A DNA stretch of 64,000 bases from positions 1,305,501 through 1,369,500 of the forward strand of contig NZ_CP053708.1 of assembly GCF_013201075.1 (NCBI RefSeq), in the 5' to 3' direction. Below the pieces are notes generated by a model. The model was given only the letters and a program-made list of their open reading frames with translations. It searched no databases and was not told the DNA's origin. The position numbers were made by a program, and so were the translations under genes. Shown here one piece after another: positions 27,112-35,483 of the stretch. The DNA comes from Lichenicola cladoniae (GTDB taxonomy: Bacteria > Pseudomonadota > Alphaproteobacteria > Acetobacterales > Acetobacteraceae). The number at the start of each line of letters is the position of its first letter. Position 1 is the stretch's first letter.

Positions 27112-28167
27112 TCAGGCGGCGAGGGACTGCATGTCGATCACGAAGCGATACTTCACGTCGCTGGAAATGACGCGCTCGTAGGCCTCGTTGATCTGGTCGA
27201 TCGAGATCATCTCGATATCCGAGACGATGTTATGCTTGGCGCAGAAATCGAGCATCTCCTGCGTCTCGGCGATGCCGCCGATCAGCGAGCCGGCAAAGCT
27301 CTTGCGCGACATGATCAGGTTGAAGGCCGCGACCGGAAGCGGCTCCGGCGGCGCGCCGACCTGCACCAGGGTGCCATCGCGCTTGAGCACGGCGAGATAG
27401 GCATTGATGTCGTGCTGGGCGGAAACACAGTCGAGCACGAAGTCGAACGTGTTCGCCTGGGACGCCATCTGGTCGGCATCCTTGGAGATGACGACGTGGT
27501 GCGCACCCAGCCGCTTCGCATCCTCGGCCTTGTTCGGGCTGGTGGTGAACAGCGTCACTTCGGCGCCCATCGCATGCGCGATCTTCAGGCCCATGTGGCC
27601 GAGCCCGCCCAGGCCGACGATGCCGACCTTCGAGCCGGGTCCGACTTTCCAGTGGCGCAGCGGCGAATAGGTGGTGATGCCGGCGCACAGCAGCGGCGCG
27701 ACGGCGGCAAGCTCGAGTCCCGTAGGCACGCGGAGCACGAAGCCCTGGTCGACCACGATGCTCTTGGAGTAGCCGCCGTAGGTGAACATGCCGGGGGTCT
27801 TCTTGTCCGGCGCCGCGTAGGTGCCGGTGAAGCCGCCATCCTCGCAATACTGCTCGAGTCCCGCGGTGCAGCTCGGGCAATGACGGCAGCTATCGACCAT
27901 GCAGCCGACGCCGGCGAGATCGCCGACCTTGAACTGGCTGACCTCGGAGCCGACCGCGACGACCTTGCCGACGATTTCATGACCCGGGACGACCGGGAAG
28001 TCGTGGTTGTTCCACTCGCCGCGGGCGGTATGGATGTCGGAATGGCAGATGCCGCAATAGAGGATGTCGATCTGGACGTCGTTCGGGCCGGGATCGCGGC
28101 GCTCGAACGAGAAGGGTGCCAAGGGCGAGGTCGGCGTCTGCGCCGCATAGCCGTTGCATGCAAACAT
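27112..28167 (-). CDS. Zinc-dependent alcohol dehydrogenase, YahK/cinnamyl-alcohol-dehydrogenase type
   Basis: A 351-residue medium-chain zinc dehydrogenase. Catalytic zinc ligands are C41-H42 (GICHSDIH), H63-E64 (PGHE) and the Cys in LLCAGITTY. Structural zinc uses C94, C97, C100 and C108. The Rossmann motif is GLGGLGHMG. The group usually reduces aldehydes with NADPH. The start at 28167 follows AGGAGA at good spacing and removes a spurious N-terminal extension to 28299. It is divergent from phaR across about 210 bases. Confidence 0.93.
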   Translation of the reverse strand: MFACNGYAAQTPTSPLAPFSFERRDPGPNDVQIDILYCGICHSDIHTARGEWNNHDFPVVPGHEIVGKVVAVGSEVSQFKVGDLAGVGCMVDSCRHCPSCTAGLEQYCEDGGFTGTYAAPDKKTPGMFTYGGYSKSIVVDQGFVLRVPTGLELAAVAPLLCAGITTYSPLRHWKVGPGSKVGIVGLGGLGHMGLKIAHAMGAEVTLFTTSPNKAEDAKRLGAHHVVISKDADQMASQANTFDFVLDCVSAQHDINAYLAVLKRDGTLVQVGAPPEPLPVAAFNLIMSRKSFAGSLIGGIAETQEMLDFCAKHNIVSDIEMISIDQINEAYERVISSDVKYRFVIDMQSLAA

Positions 28168-28377
28168 GAAGATCTCCTGGGGGAGTGGGAGCGGTGGGCA
28201 CGACGGCCGAAGCTGGAAAGCGTGTCGTCGCTGTCGCGGGCGATAGATGGGCTGCCTTGCCCCCGGGAGACAAGGGGACAGTGCGACGGGCGCCAGCACC
28301 CAGGCGCGGAAGCGGCCCGGTCGCGGCCGGATGACGCGGATTTGCCCTCGCCTGCCGTCGTCATGCTATCCTCTTGC

Positions 28378-29037
28378 ATGTCCACGATCGGGATGGAGGA
28401 CCATTTGCCGGAAACCGATCGCCCGGTCGCGCCTGTCGTCATCAAAAAATACGCAAATCGCCGGCTCTACGACACCGAGAGCTCGATCTACATCACGCTC
28501 GACACGCTCGCCGAGATGGTGCGGAAGGGGCGGGATTTCGTCGTGTTCGATGCCAAGACCGGCGACGACATCACCCGCAGCGTGCTGACCCAGATCATCG
28601 TCGAGGAAGAGACCAAGGGCCGCAACATGCTGCCCACCGCCTTCCTGCGCCAGCTGATCAGCTTCTATGGCGACAGCATGCAGGGCCTGGTGCCGGGCTT
28701 TCTCGAGAACATCATGGAGCAGTTTTCCGCCCAGCAACGCCCCGGCGGCCAGGCTGCACCGGCTCCGGCGGCTACGAGCCAGCCGTCTGCAACGGGCCCG
28801 AAGCCGGCGACCTCATCGGCTTCCGACCCTGGCGCCAGGCCGGCAACGCCGATCATGGACCGGGCGAAAAGCCTGCTGACCCCGTTCTATCGGCCAGGCT
28901 CCAAGGACGGGACCGAGAAACCGGCATCCCCCGAAGTCTCCACCGTCGACGAAGCGACCCGCGTGGAGATCAAGAGCCTTCGTGCCGAGGTGGAACGCCT
29001 GAACCGCATCGTCGCCGCCCGCCCGGGTCAGGCCTGA
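28378..29037 (+). CDS. phaR: Polyhydroxyalkanoate synthesis repressor PhaR
   Basis: A 219-residue PhaR. The N-terminal PHB/PHA accumulation regulator domain is clear: VIKKYANRRLYDTESSIYIT, then LAEMVRKGRDFVVFDAKTGDDIT and LTQIIVEEETKG. The C-terminal half is Pro/Ala-rich and ends in a short coiled coil (VEIKSLRAEVERLNRIV). PhaR binds DNA and PHA granules and represses phasin and synthase genes. ATG 28378 is used; ATG 28393 or a TTG just after GGAGG are alternative starts. No PHA synthase lies in the window. Confidence 0.93.
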   Translation: MSTIGMEDHLPETDRPVAPVVIKKYANRRLYDTESSIYITLDTLAEMVRKGRDFVVFDAKTGDDITRSVLTQIIVEEETKGRNMLPTAFLRQLISFYGDSMQGLVPGFLENIMEQFSAQQRPGGQAAPAPAATSQPSATGPKPATSSASDPGARPATPIMDRAKSLLTPFYRPGSKDGTEKPASPEVSTVDEATRVEIKSLRAEVERLNRIVAARPGQA

Positions 29038-29040
29038 ACC

Positions 29041-29712
29041 TCAAAGCTCGGCCCAGCGCCTGACCAGATTGTGATAGGTCCCGGTCAGTGCGACCACCCG
29101 CTGGTCGTCCTCGATGTCGGCTGCAAATGATTGGATCGTGCGGTCGAGGTCGAACAGGATGCTGCGCTGTCCGTCGTCGCGGATCAGGCTCTGCAGCCAG
29201 AGCAGGGCACAGAACCGCTCGCCCCTGGTGACAGGCTCGACCCGGTGCAGGCTCGAGGACGGATACAGCACCATGTGTCCGGGCCGGAGCCGCACCTGCC
29301 GCGGTCCGAACACATCCTCGATCACCAGCGCGCCGCCGTCGTATTCGTCCAGCGGCGTCAGGAACAGGGTGGCGGACAGGTCGGTGCGCAGCGATCCGCC
29401 ATGCCCATAGCGAATCGCGTTGTCGACATGCAGGTCGAACCGGTCGCCCGGCCGGTAGCGCGCAAACACCGGCGGGAACACCAGCTTCGGCAGTGCCGCC
29501 GCGACGAACAGCGGGATCCGCCCGAGCGAGGCGACCAGTTCCTCGCCGAGCCGCAAGGCGATCGGATCATCGGCCTCGAGCTGGGTGTTGTGCTTGGCGC
29601 GCGCCGACTGGTGGCCGGCGGTCGCGGTGCCGGAGGTCCAGCCGCGATCCTGGATGCGCAGCCTCAGTTCCGCTGCCTCGCCCGCCGACAGGACGGGGAT
29701 CTCGATCAGCAT
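29041..29712 (-). CDS. piuC: PiuC/YbiX-type Fe(II)- and 2-oxoglutarate-dependent hydroxylase (PKHD type)
   Basis: A 223-residue oxygenase of the PKHD/PiuC group. Fe(II) ligands are the H-x-D in DLHVDNAIR and the distal His in SSLHRVEPVTRGER, whose Arg would hold 2-oxoglutarate. GHGGSLRTDLSATLFL and LWLQSLIRDD are family blocks. These genes are constant companions of PiuA/Fiu-type siderophore receptors, as here, and are iron-repressed; the substrate is not known. It lies 22 bases downstream of the receptor gene on the same strand. Confidence 0.93.
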   Translation of the reverse strand: MLIEIPVLSAGEAAELRLRIQDRGWTSGTATAGHQSARAKHNTQLEADDPIALRLGEELVASLGRIPLFVAAALPKLVFPPVFARYRPGDRFDLHVDNAIRYGHGGSLRTDLSATLFLTPLDEYDGGALVIEDVFGPRQVRLRPGHMVLYPSSSLHRVEPVTRGERFCALLWLQSLIRDDGQRSILFDLDRTIQSFAADIEDDQRVVALTGTYHNLVRRWAEL

Positions 29713-29734
29713 GCGACCCGGCCCAGGCGGCTGC

Positions 29735-31918
29735 TCATAGCGATGCGCTGATCGAGAACAGCGCGGCCCGTGATGGGCCGACCACGATGTGGGTCGGATG
29801 TAGCGCGCTGTAGTAGGTCTGGTCGCCGATGTTGGTCAGGTTGAGCTGCAGGCTGACATGCCGGTCGACCTGGTATTTCACCATGAGCTGCTCGGTGGTG
29901 TAGCCGGGCGCCCGCTCGATGATCGTCGTGCCGGTGACGGGGAGCGAACTCGCGGTGCGCGACGACGTGTAGTTCACGCCGCCGCCGATGGTCAGGCGCG
30001 CCGCCGGGATGTGGTATTCGGTCCAGAGTGCGACCGTATGTTTGGGTGCATTCGGCGGACTGTTGCCGAGCTCGTTCCGGTTGGGCGACGAGACCACGAC
30101 GACATCGTTGTAGCTGTAGCCGCCGAACACTTCCCACATCGGGGTGATGTGCCCGGTTGCCGACAACTCGAAGCCGCGCGACCGGTAGTTTCCGGCCAGG
30201 ATCGTGCGGGTGGCGTCGTTCGGGTCGGTCTCGCGTACGTTGCTCATCCGGATCTGGTAGAGCGCCCCGGTCAGCGACAGGCGTCCGAGATCCCACTTGC
30301 TGCCGACCTCGTAGGTGCTGGAGGTTTCCGGCGCGACGCGGGCGGTGGCCGCCGTCAGGTTGATGTTCTCGCCGGACGGATCGAACGACGTGCCGTAATT
30401 GAAATAGATGCTGCTGTGCTCGGTCGGCTTGTAGACCAGCGCACCGCGCCAGGATGGCTTGTCGTCGACCCGGGTCACGTAGGCGGCCGGCGCGACGATC
30501 TGCTTGTATTCCGTGGTGTAGTGATCCCAGCGCCAGCCGCCGAGGACCTGCCAGTGCTTGTCGAGCGTGATGGTGTCGTTGATGTAGGGCGACAGGTCGT
30601 TGCTGACGCTGCCCGACATCGCGCGCAATTTCGCGGTGTAGGCGAACGGCGTCGACAGGTCGGGTGCCAGCAGGCTGGTCTTGCCCTGCGGGTAGAGGTA
30701 GCGAGTGATGTCCGCGGTCTGGCGCTGCACCTCGAAGCCGGCAACGATCGCGTGCCGCAGCATCCACGTCGAGAACGTGGCTTCGGCTTCGAGCTGGTTG
30801 TCGAGCAGCGTCGACGGGCCGCTTAGTGCGAGCACGTTACGCGACACCTGCAGCGAGGAGAGCGGTATGCCCGCCGGTACGATGTCGGTCGAGCCGGAAT
30901 AGCCCAGCAGCTCCGGTTCCACTGCGCGCTGCCCGACATTGTAGGAGGAATAACGGATCTGGTCGTGAACGGTGATGTTGCGGCCGAAATCATGTTCGAC
31001 CCGGATGGTGCCGATATCGACGATCGAGCGCAGGTAGTCGTCCGAATAGCCGTAGAAGTTCGAGGGCTTCACGTTGGCCGGCCGGCCGTTGATCCAGGGA
31101 ATGCCGTAGTACTGGGTGTCGTAGGATTGCTGCCGGAAATAGTCGAAGCGCACCCGCGTATCGGTGTTCAGCCCGAATGCTAGCGATGGCGCGATGCCGT
31201 AGCGCCGGGTCCGCGCCGAGTCGATTCCGGACAGACCTGCCTTGTTGACCATCGCATTGAGCCGGATCGCGCTGCCGCCGAGCGCGTCGCTGCTGCGCCC
31301 CATGTCGATGGTGGCGCGCTCGGTACCGTCGGTGCCGAACGACAGCGTGCCCGCGGCGACGGGTGCGATGCGCGCACTCTTGGTGACCTGGTTGATCACG
31401 CCGCCGGTCGATCCGCGCCCGAACAGTGTGGCGGACGGACCCTTCAGCACCTCGATCGTCTCGAGATCGAACGGGTCGCGATAGTAGCTGCCGAAATCCA
31501 GCATGCCGTCACGGTAGAAATCGTTCTGCGCGTTGAAGCCGCGGATCGACAAATTGTCGCCCTGCTGCCCGCCCTCGCCGGCGGCGATGCTGATGCCGGG
31601 CACGCTTTTCAGCGCATCCAGCACCGAGGTGATGTTCTGGTCCTGCAGCAGCTGCTTCGGGATCTCGGTGATGGTCTGCGGCGTGTCGACCAGCCTGGTG
31701 GTGATCCGGTCTAGATGCGGATCGAGTTCCTGGTAGCCCTGGTGATGGCCGATCACGGTCAGGGTCTCGGGGTGCCCGGGTATACGGTCGGCGGTCGCAT
31801 CGTCGCCGGTGGTCTGGGCGCGAGCCGCGGCAGGCATCATCCAGGCACTGGCGATCGCTACCCCGAGGGTCGACCGGAGCCAGCCGGTGTGGTCGGGGGC
31901 AGGGGTCCTGCTTGTCAC
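29735..31918 (-). CDS. TonB-dependent catecholate-type siderophore receptor (PiuA/Fiu-like)
   Basis: A 727-residue outer-membrane receptor. A signal peptide ends at AARAQ (about residue 35). The plug domain includes TRLVDTPQTITEIPKQLL, then SIRGFNAQNDFYRDGM and GPSATLFGRGSTGGVIN. The 22-strand barrel ends in SALFSISASL with a C-terminal hydrophobic residue. The plug pattern is that of Fiu/PiuA, which import monomeric catechol iron complexes. GTG 31918 gives a proper signal peptide; the frame opens with TTG at 31954, inside the putative Fur site. It is cotranscribed with piuC. Confidence 0.93.
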   Translation of the reverse strand: MTSRTPAPDHTGWLRSTLGVAIASAWMMPAAARAQTTGDDATADRIPGHPETLTVIGHHQGYQELDPHLDRITTRLVDTPQTITEIPKQLLQDQNITSVLDALKSVPGISIAAGEGGQQGDNLSIRGFNAQNDFYRDGMLDFGSYYRDPFDLETIEVLKGPSATLFGRGSTGGVINQVTKSARIAPVAAGTLSFGTDGTERATIDMGRSSDALGGSAIRLNAMVNKAGLSGIDSARTRRYGIAPSLAFGLNTDTRVRFDYFRQQSYDTQYYGIPWINGRPANVKPSNFYGYSDDYLRSIVDIGTIRVEHDFGRNITVHDQIRYSSYNVGQRAVEPELLGYSGSTDIVPAGIPLSSLQVSRNVLALSGPSTLLDNQLEAEATFSTWMLRHAIVAGFEVQRQTADITRYLYPQGKTSLLAPDLSTPFAYTAKLRAMSGSVSNDLSPYINDTITLDKHWQVLGGWRWDHYTTEYKQIVAPAAYVTRVDDKPSWRGALVYKPTEHSSIYFNYGTSFDPSGENINLTAATARVAPETSSTYEVGSKWDLGRLSLTGALYQIRMSNVRETDPNDATRTILAGNYRSRGFELSATGHITPMWEVFGGYSYNDVVVVSSPNRNELGNSPPNAPKHTVALWTEYHIPAARLTIGGGVNYTSSRTASSLPVTGTTIIERAPGYTTEQLMVKYQVDRHVSLQLNLTNIGDQTYYSALHPTHIVVGPSRAALFSISASL

Positions 31919-31938
31919 GGCATGCGTCCATCTGTAAA

Positions 31939-31953
31939 TGCAAATCACTCGCA
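31939..31953. promoter_or_regulatory. Putative Fur box between siderophore receptor and Sel1 genes
   Basis: TGCAAATCACTCGCA reads as a 7-1-7 imperfect inverted repeat (TGCAAAT, C, ACTCGCA; five of seven pairs) in an AT-rich island between divergent genes, about 20 bases before the receptor start. It resembles Fur sites of the TGC(A/G)AAT type. The match is by eye only. Confidence 0.5.
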
Positions 31954-31979
31954 ATTAGCAGTAGGGTATTTTGATTACG

Positions 31980-32729
31980 GTGACAAATCATGATCGTTCG
32001 TCGCGGTTCGACACGGTACGGCGCGCAGCGGAGCGCGGTTACGTGTCGGCCCAGTTGATGTTCGGGCAGATGTTGCTGGATGGCAGCGACCAGCCGGCCG
32101 ATCCGATACGGGCCTTGTGCTGGTTCGCGATCGCCGCCGATGCCGGCCACATGCCGGCGATGAACATGCTGGGGCGATGCCACGAGAAGGGATGGGGCAC
32201 GGAGGCCGACCCGGGCCGGGCGGCGGTCTGCTACCGGCGTGCGGCCGATGAAGGCGACGACTGGGGACGTTACAACCTGGCCAACATGCTGCTGCGTGGC
32301 CGTGGCGTCGTCCGGGATCGACGGGAGGCCTGGCGGCTGTTCCATGAAGCGGCGACATCCGGCCATGCCAAGTCCATGAACCTGGTCGGCCGCTTCCTCG
32401 AGGAAGGGTGGGACCGTGAGCGCGATCCGGCCGTCGCGCGCGCCTGGTATCGACGCTCGGCCGAGGCCGGCGACTATCGCGGCCGGCACAACCTGGCGAC
32501 CGCGCTGGCGGAAGACGGCCATCATGACGAAGCGCTCGACTGGTGGAGGCAGGCTCTGCCGGATGCCACACCGGACATCCTGCAGGCGATGGTGCAGGCG
32601 CTTGCCCGCATCGATCATGCCGGCGTCGCACCGCTGCTCCTGGCGGTGCGGCAACGCCTGGCCCCGATGCCGGCGCCGGTCCGGCCCGGCTTTTGGCGCG
32701 CGCGCTTTCGGCGCCTCAGCCGAGGATAA
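31980..32729 (+). CDS. Sel1-repeat protein
   Basis: A 249-residue cytosolic repeat protein with at least four Sel1-like repeats of about 36 residues (A-A-E-R-G-Y-V-S-A-Q-L-M-F-G; AADAGHMPAMNMLGRCHEKG; AADEGDDWGRYNLANMLLRG; AATSGHAKSMNLVGRFLEEG; SAEAGDYRGRHNLATAL). Such repeats mediate protein contacts. Sel1 genes accompany piuA/piuC pairs in other proteobacteria, so a link to iron uptake is likely, here from the opposite strand. GTG 31980 is chosen; TTG 31971 is possible. Its last 14 bases overlap the DUF2474 gene tail to tail. Confidence 0.85.
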   Translation: MTNHDRSSRFDTVRRAAERGYVSAQLMFGQMLLDGSDQPADPIRALCWFAIAADAGHMPAMNMLGRCHEKGWGTEADPGRAAVCYRRAADEGDDWGRYNLANMLLRGRGVVRDRREAWRLFHEAATSGHAKSMNLVGRFLEEGWDRERDPAVARAWYRRSAEAGDYRGRHNLATALAEDGHHDEALDWWRQALPDATPDILQAMVQALARIDHAGVAPLLLAVRQRLAPMPAPVRPGFWRARFRRLSRG

Positions 32730-32844
32730 GGTGCTTCAGCCCCTCGGCCACGACCGCCACGACGACGATGCTCGCGGCCCAGATGCCTACGAACCAGAGG
32801 ATCCGGCTGGTGAGCCTGCGCGGTGGGGTGACGTCAGTGATAAT
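32716..32844 (-). CDS. DUF2474-type small subunit of cyanide-insensitive bd oxidase
   Basis: A 42-residue single-helix protein directly after cioB, too short for routine gene calling. It reads TPPRRLTSRILWFVGIWAAS, then a Val-rich helix and AEGLKHLILG, the pattern of DUF2474 proteins that follow cioAB in many proteobacteria. No ATG, GTG or TTG precedes it in frame before the helix. The frame overlaps the cioB stop, and ATT (32844) or ATC (32841), seven to ten bases after GGGAGA, are candidate starts. It probably stabilises the oxidase, as CydX does in E. coli. The start is the weak point. Confidence 0.68.
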   Translation of the reverse strand: MITDVTPPRRLTSRILWFVGIWAASIVVVAVVAEGLKHLILG

Positions 32845-33862
32845 GGGTCTCCCGTCCGACTTTTCCGCGGAACACCCAGTATGAGTAGGTGGTGTAGGCC
32901 AGGATCGTTGGGATCAGCACGACAGTGCCGACCAGCAGGAACTTCTGGCTGCTGGGCGGCGACGAGGCCTGCCAGATGTCGATGCTGGGCGGCACGATCC
33001 ACGGCCACAGGCTGACGCCCAGGCCGGTGAAGCACAGGAAGAACCAGCCGAGCGCGCACAGAAGCGGCGTCAGGTGGTGGTCTTCGCTGTCGATCGTGCG
33101 CCAGAACAACACCGCAAGCACCGCGACCAGGACCGGCACCGGTGCCACGTAGAGGATGCGCGGCCAGACGTCCCAGTGGCGCATGTATTCGAGGTGCAGG
33201 GTCGGGGTCCACAGGCTGGCCACGATGATCAGCCCCAGCGTAACGACGGCAAGCGTCTTGGCATGCCGGCGCGCACGCTTCTGCAGGTCTCCGTCGACGC
33301 GCCAGATCATCCAGCAGGCGCCGAGCAGGGCATACCCGACCACCACCGACAGGCCGCAGAAGATGCTGAAGCCGGTGAGCCAGTCGAACCAGCCGCCGGC
33401 ATATTGCCCGTTCTCGACCTTGATGCCCTGGATCAGGCCGCCGAGGATCAGCCCCTGGGTGAGGGCCGCCAGGGTCGAGCCGGCGAAGAACGCGATGTCC
33501 CAGATCAGGCGCGACCGTGCCGTCTCGGCACGGAAGCGGAACTCGAACGAGACGCCGCGGAAGATCAGCGCCAGCAGCATGGCGATGATCGGCGGATACA
33601 GCGCCGGCAGGATCGTCGCGTAGGCGACCGGGAACACCCCATAGAGCGCGGCGCCGCCCAGGATCAGCCAGGTCTCGTTGCCGTCCCAGACCGGTGCGAC
33701 GGTGTTCACCATCACGTCGCGGTCATGCTTCTCGGGCTCGACCGCGAACAGGATGCCGAGGCCGATATCGAAGCCGTCGAGCACGATGTAGGCCAGCACC
33801 GTGAAGCAGGCGATGCAGGCCCAGATGATCGGTAGCCAGTGTGCCTGGTCCATCGTGCTCAC
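32834..33862 (-). CDS. cioB: Cytochrome bd-type quinol oxidase subunit II, cyanide-insensitive type
   Basis: A 342-residue CydB/CioB with nine or so membrane helices. Typical blocks are ADIGLGILF-like DGFDIGLGILFAVEPEKHD, VAPVWDGNETWLILGGAALYG and FRGVSFEFRFRAE near the N-terminus. It supports the haem-bearing subunit I. The GTG at 33862 overlaps the cioA stop as GTGA; ATG 33853 three codons in is an alternative. Followed by the DUF2474 small subunit, completing a cioABZ-like operon. Confidence 0.95.
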   Translation of the reverse strand: MSTMDQAHWLPIIWACIACFTVLAYIVLDGFDIGLGILFAVEPEKHDRDVMVNTVAPVWDGNETWLILGGAALYGVFPVAYATILPALYPPIIAMLLALIFRGVSFEFRFRAETARSRLIWDIAFFAGSTLAALTQGLILGGLIQGIKVENGQYAGGWFDWLTGFSIFCGLSVVVGYALLGACWMIWRVDGDLQKRARRHAKTLAVVTLGLIIVASLWTPTLHLEYMRHWDVWPRILYVAPVPVLVAVLAVLFWRTIDSEDHHLTPLLCALGWFFLCFTGLGVSLWPWIVPPSIDIWQASSPPSSQKFLLVGTVVLIPTILAYTTYSYWVFRGKVGRETHYH

Positions 33863-35322
33863 TCCGCCGGCTGCGCGTGGCCGGACTGCTTGCCCGACCG
33901 GATATCGACGTTGCTGTCGGCGCCCTGGGCCGGACCGGGGTTGATGCCCGACGTCCGTGTCGGCGTGCGCGGATCGAGGCCGCTCTCGCCCATCTCAGGC
34001 TCCTTGGACATCAGCTTCAGGATGAAGGCGAGGCCCGCACCGAACACCGCGAAATACACGATCACGAAGGCGACCATCGAGGTGGCGATGCCGGGCAGCG
34101 CGATCGACGAGACGCTGTCGGTGGTGCGCAGCAGGCCATACACCGTGTAGGGCTGGCGCCCGACCTCAGTGGTGATCCAGCCGCACAGCAGGGCGATGAA
34201 GCCCGACGGCGCCATCACCAGCGCGAACCGGTGCAGCCAGACATTCTCATAGAACGTGCCGCGCCAGCGTAGGAACAGGCTGAGCAGGCCAAGGCCGAAC
34301 ATCAGGAAGCCGAGGCCGATCATGATCCGGAACGTGAAGAAGATCAGCGGCGAATAGGGTCGGTCCTCGGGCTTGAAGTCCTTCAGGCCCGGCACCCGGC
34401 CGTTGATGTCGTGGGTCAGGATCAGCGAGCCGGCGAACGGAAGCTCGATCTTGTAGTCGGTCGTCTCGGTCTTCATGTTCGGGATGCCGAACAGGATTTC
34501 CGGCGCACGGGTCTTGCTGTCCCAGTCGCCCTCCATCGCCGCGATCTTCGCCGGCTGGTATTTCAGCGTGTTCAGCCCCTGGGTGTCGCCGGCGAGGATC
34601 TGCAGCGGCGCCACGATTGCCGCCATCCACATCGCCATCGAGAACATCACCCGCACCGCCTCGGTGGGCTTGCGACCCCGCTTCCGGTCGCGCAGCAGAT
34701 GGTAGGCACCGACCGCGCCGACCGAGAACGCTACGCACAGGAACGCCGCCAGGCCCATATGCACCAGCCGGTATGGAAAGGACGGGTTGAAGATGATCTT
34801 CCACCAATCCTCCGGCATGAAGCGTCCGGTCGCCTTGTCGATGACGTAGCCAGCAGGCGTCTGCATCCACGAGTTCGACGCCAGGATCCAGCTCATCGAG
34901 ATGAGGGTCCCGATCGACACCAGGCAGGTGGCGGTGAAATGCAGCCGCTTGCCGACCCGGTCCATGCCGAACAGCATGACGCCGAGGAAGCCGGCTTCCA
35001 GGAAGAACGCGGTCAGCACCTCGTAGGCCAGCATCGGCCCCAGCACCGGCCCGGCCTTCTCGGCGAAGCGCGACCAGTTGGTGCCGAATTCGTACGACAT
35101 CACCACGCCGGACACAACGCCCATCGCGAAGCCGATCGAAAAGATCTTTAACCAGTAACGGAAAAGATCGAGATAGACGTGTTTCCCGGTCTTCAGCCAC
35201 AGGCCTTCCAGCACTGCCAGGAACGCCGCGAGCCCGATCGAGAATGCCGGGAACAGGATGTGGAATGCGACGGTGAATCCGAATTGTGCCCGGGCAAGGT
35301 GCAGGGCGGTAATGCCGAACAT
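33859..35322 (-). CDS. cioA: Cytochrome bd-type quinol oxidase subunit I, cyanide-insensitive type
   Basis: A 487-residue CydA/CioA carrying hemes b558, b595 and d. H21 (AFHILFPAFS) is the b595 ligand position, the His in YRLVHMGLAAF is the b558 position, and YEVLTAFFLEAG holds the two conserved Glu of the proton path. GWITTEVGRQPYTVYGLLRT is the family signature. The Q-loop is short, as in CIO-type enzymes, which oxidise ubiquinol and resist cyanide. It gives a low-pumping oxidase for low oxygen or inhibitor stress. A 160-base upstream region precedes it; no clear FNR site was seen. Confidence 0.96.
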   Translation of the reverse strand: MFGITALHLARAQFGFTVAFHILFPAFSIGLAAFLAVLEGLWLKTGKHVYLDLFRYWLKIFSIGFAMGVVSGVVMSYEFGTNWSRFAEKAGPVLGPMLAYEVLTAFFLEAGFLGVMLFGMDRVGKRLHFTATCLVSIGTLISMSWILASNSWMQTPAGYVIDKATGRFMPEDWWKIIFNPSFPYRLVHMGLAAFLCVAFSVGAVGAYHLLRDRKRGRKPTEAVRVMFSMAMWMAAIVAPLQILAGDTQGLNTLKYQPAKIAAMEGDWDSKTRAPEILFGIPNMKTETTDYKIELPFAGSLILTHDINGRVPGLKDFKPEDRPYSPLIFFTFRIMIGLGFLMFGLGLLSLFLRWRGTFYENVWLHRFALVMAPSGFIALLCGWITTEVGRQPYTVYGLLRTTDSVSSIALPGIATSMVAFVIVYFAVFGAGLAFILKLMSKEPEMGESGLDPRTPTRTSGINPGPAQGADSNVDIRSGKQSGHAQPAE

Positions 35323-35483
35323 GACAAAAACAGCTTTCAGCTAGGTCGTACCGGGTGCGTTCCGAATGCAGGTCGCGACAGCGCGCTACGATATGTAGCA
35401 CGCCGAAGCAGCAATTCGTCGCCGCTATGACATGGCTGAAATGGTGCTCACGCGCCTGCGGGGAAAGAGGGATGGCGTCGAGG

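Noticed and set aside
35323-35483. FNR-type site upstream of cioA
   Set aside because: No TTGAT-N4-ATCAA sequence was found. GACATC-GTT-GATGTC at 35494-35508 lies in the 3' end of the DUF2125 gene, not in the cioA promoter.
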